From Gammaproteobacteria bacterium (GTDB lineage: Bacteria > Pseudomonadota > Gammaproteobacteria > UBA5335 > SLRW01): a stretch of 6,997 bases of DNA. The position numbers and the translations under genes are program-made. The DNA lies in NCBI GenBank assembly GCA_007134115.1, contig SLLK01000113.1, positions 1-6,997 on the forward strand, given 5' to 3'. The notes under the pieces were generated by a model. That model saw only the letters and a list, made by a program, of their open reading frames with translations, did not search any database and was not told where the DNA came from. How positions within the stretch are numbered: position 1 is the first letter of the stretch; every line of letters starts with the position of its first letter. This document shows positions 5,979 to 6,997 of this stretch, piece by piece.

Positions 5979-6000
5979 GCTGATTGCCAGTCGCTGATTG
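5979..6000. repeat. Pair of 8-bp direct repeats upstream of bcp
   Basis: GCTGATTG occurs at 5979-5986 and again at 5993-6000, 14 bases apart (CAATCAGC on the bcp sense strand). The first lies about 14 bases from the bcp start and the second overlaps a possible -10 element. They could be a regulator site, but two short copies may also be chance. Confidence 0.3.
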
Positions 6001-6024
6001 TGCATGCCCGGCGCTGCTTTGCAA
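5997..6024 (-). promoter_or_regulatory. Possible bcp promoter
   Basis: On the minus strand TTGCAA (6019-6024) and CACAAT (5997-6002) are separated by 16 bases. Each matches four of six consensus positions. Transcription would start about 25 bases before the bcp ATG. The positioning is reasonable, but the sequence match is modest. Confidence 0.25.
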
Positions 6025-6048
6025 GGTCTGTGCGGGGCCGAGAGCCGC

Positions 6049-6078
6049 TTGTCACCCGTCTGGCGCGCGGGGTAACAT
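6049..6078 (+). promoter_or_regulatory. Possible sigma70 promoter for dapA
   Basis: TTGTCA at 6049-6054 (five of six to the -35 consensus) and TAACAT at 6073-6078 (four of six to the -10) are 18 bases apart, just upstream of the dapA ribosome site. This would give a leader of about 20 bases. That is too short for a lysine riboswitch, and none is visible in the 139-base gap. Confidence 0.4.
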
Positions 6079-6104
6079 GGCGCAGCTTTGAGCAGGAGTA
6101 CCGC

Positions 6105-6989
6105 ATGTTCCAGGGCAGCATGGTCGCGCTCGTCACCCCGATGCACGAGGATGGTTCGGTCGATTACCCGAGCCTGCAAAAACTGATCGACTTCCATGTC
6201 GAGCAGGGCACCGACGCTATTGTGTCGGTGGGCACCACCGGAGAGGCCTCGACGCTGGGGTTTGACGAGCATTGCGAAGTCATTCGCGAAACCGTGCGCA
6301 TGGTGCGCGGCCGGGTGCCCGTGATCGGCGGTACCGGCGCCAACGCCACCAATGAAGCCATTGAGTTGACTCGCGGCGCCATGGAAGCGGGCGTGGACGC
6401 CTGTCTGCTGGTCAACCCTTACTACATCAAACCTACCCAGGAAGGGTTGTACCGCCACCATCGCGCGGTGGCCGAGGCCGTGCCGGTACCGCAAATCATC
6501 TATAACGTGCCCGGGCGCACTGCTTGCGACATGCGGCCTGAGACCGTGCAGCGCCTGTCCGAGACGCGCAATATCATCGGTGTGAAGGAAGCCACCGGGG
6601 ATATAGCGCGGGTGCACGACATTCGTGATCGTTGCGGGGATGGCTTTGAGATCTACTCCGGCGATGATGCGACCGCCATGGAGGCGATTCTGGCCGGCGC
6701 ACGGGGCGATATCTCGGTCACCGCCAATGTGGCGCCACAGTTGATGCACGAGATGTGCATGGCGGCACTGGCCGGTGAGCGTGAGCTGGCCGAAGATCTG
6801 AATGCGCGACTGGAGCCCCTGCATCGCGGGCTGTTCGTGGAGAGCAGCCCGATTCCTGTAAAGTGGGCGCTGCACATCATGGGGTTGATCGGACCCGGTA
6901 TACGGTTGCCGCTCACCCTGTTGTCCGAGGATTGTCACGACATCGTGCTCGAAGCACTGCGGCACGCGGGAGTTCAAGTTAATGTATAA
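6105..6989 (+). CDS. dapA: 4-hydroxy-tetrahydrodipicolinate synthase
   Basis: The enzyme condenses pyruvate with aspartate semialdehyde. This is the first step committed to diaminopimelate and lysine synthesis, feeding peptidoglycan and protein. Its 294 residues are close to E. coli DapA (292) and form one TIM barrel. The catalytic residues fall at the same numbers as in E. coli: T44 and T45 in GTTGEAST, Y107 in NPYY, Y133 and R138 in YNVPGRT, and the Schiff-base lysine K161 in GVKEATGD; the YSGDD segment is at 184-188. All are present, so the enzyme should be active. The ATG at 6105 has AGGAG at 6094-6098, six bases upstream. It is divergent from bcp. The stop is eight bases from the window edge, so the next gene is not visible (bamC often follows in this group). 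E. coli has gcvR between dapA and bcp; it is absent here. Confidence 0.97.
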   Translation: MFQGSMVALVTPMHEDGSVDYPSLQKLIDFHVEQGTDAIVSVGTTGEASTLGFDEHCEVIRETVRMVRGRVPVIGGTGANATNEAIELTRGAMEAGVDACLLVNPYYIKPTQEGLYRHHRAVAEAVPVPQIIYNVPGRTACDMRPETVQRLSETRNIIGVKEATGDIARVHDIRDRCGDGFEIYSGDDATAMEAILAGARGDISVTANVAPQLMHEMCMAALAGERELAEDLNARLEPLHRGLFVESSPIPVKWALHIMGLIGPGIRLPLTLLSEDCHDIVLEALRHAGVQVNV

Positions 6990-6997
6990 GGCATTGC

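Noticed and set aside
5966..6104. Lysine riboswitch before dapA
   Set aside because: The gap is too short once both promoters are placed, and I see no matching multi-helix core.
5966..6136. A 57-residue N-terminal extension of Bcp
   Set aside because: Family length and the AGGAGA site both support the ATG at 5965. The extension would run through the dapA promoter and start.
5811..6977. 388-codon minus-strand open frame opposite dapA
   Set aside because: It is a shadow of dapA, whose catalytic residues are all present on the plus strand. The protein is low in recognisable motifs.
1..6997. Mobile element, prophage, CRISPR array or toxin-antitoxin system
   Set aside because: There is no transposase, integrase, spaced repeat array or cas gene. 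The PIN-PhoH gene has no upstream small antitoxin frame, and bcp precedes it instead.

Overview
The window looks like ordinary chromosome from a GC-rich (about 60% by eye) gammaproteobacterium. Seven protein genes are recognisable: bepA, a tusA-like gene, perM, a CPFC peroxiredoxin-like gene, a PIN-PhoH ATPase gene, bcp and dapA. A tRNA-Lys gene stands at the left edge. From memory, the order bepA / tusA-like / perM / bcp / dapA is the one found in Pseudomonas aeruginosa, and a related order occurs in E. coli. The organism is therefore probably a pseudomonad-like gammaproteobacterium, but the species cannot be named from the sequence.

Layout. Bases 6-81 hold tRNA-Lys(TTT) with an encoded CCA. 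Bases 82-261 hold a bidirectional terminator-like hairpin and a degenerate second copy of the 3' two-thirds of the tRNA. The terminator-like hairpin serves both tRNA-Lys and the convergent bepA gene. The copy keeps an anticodon arm and a T arm, and its 3' acceptor strand pairs perfectly with a segment inside the terminator about 110 bases upstream. bepA (262-1695, minus; periplasmic metalloprotease/chaperone with TPR repeats) diverges from a plus-strand pair: a small TusA-like gene (1857-2090) and perM (2167-3240). perM converges on a minus-strand group that reads bcp, then the PIN-PhoH gene, then the CPFC thioredoxin-fold gene. dapA (6105-6989, plus) diverges from bcp and runs almost to the right edge.

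How the genes relate. bepA belongs to outer-membrane protein quality control. bcp and the CPFC protein are both thiol-based thioredoxin-fold proteins, probably peroxide or disulfide handling, and they flank an RNA-related PIN-PhoH ATPase. dapA makes the first committed intermediate of lysine and diaminopimelate synthesis for the cell wall. The set is mostly housekeeping; I see no integrase, transposase, phage gene or CRISPR array.

Most worth a second look: the tRNA-like element at 116-240, whose long-range stem competes with the terminator, and the TusA-like protein, which has alanine where the catalytic cysteine should be and contains no cysteine at all. Neither amounts to a demonstrated new system. 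Long open frames antisense to bepA, perM and dapA are best explained as GC-rich shadows.
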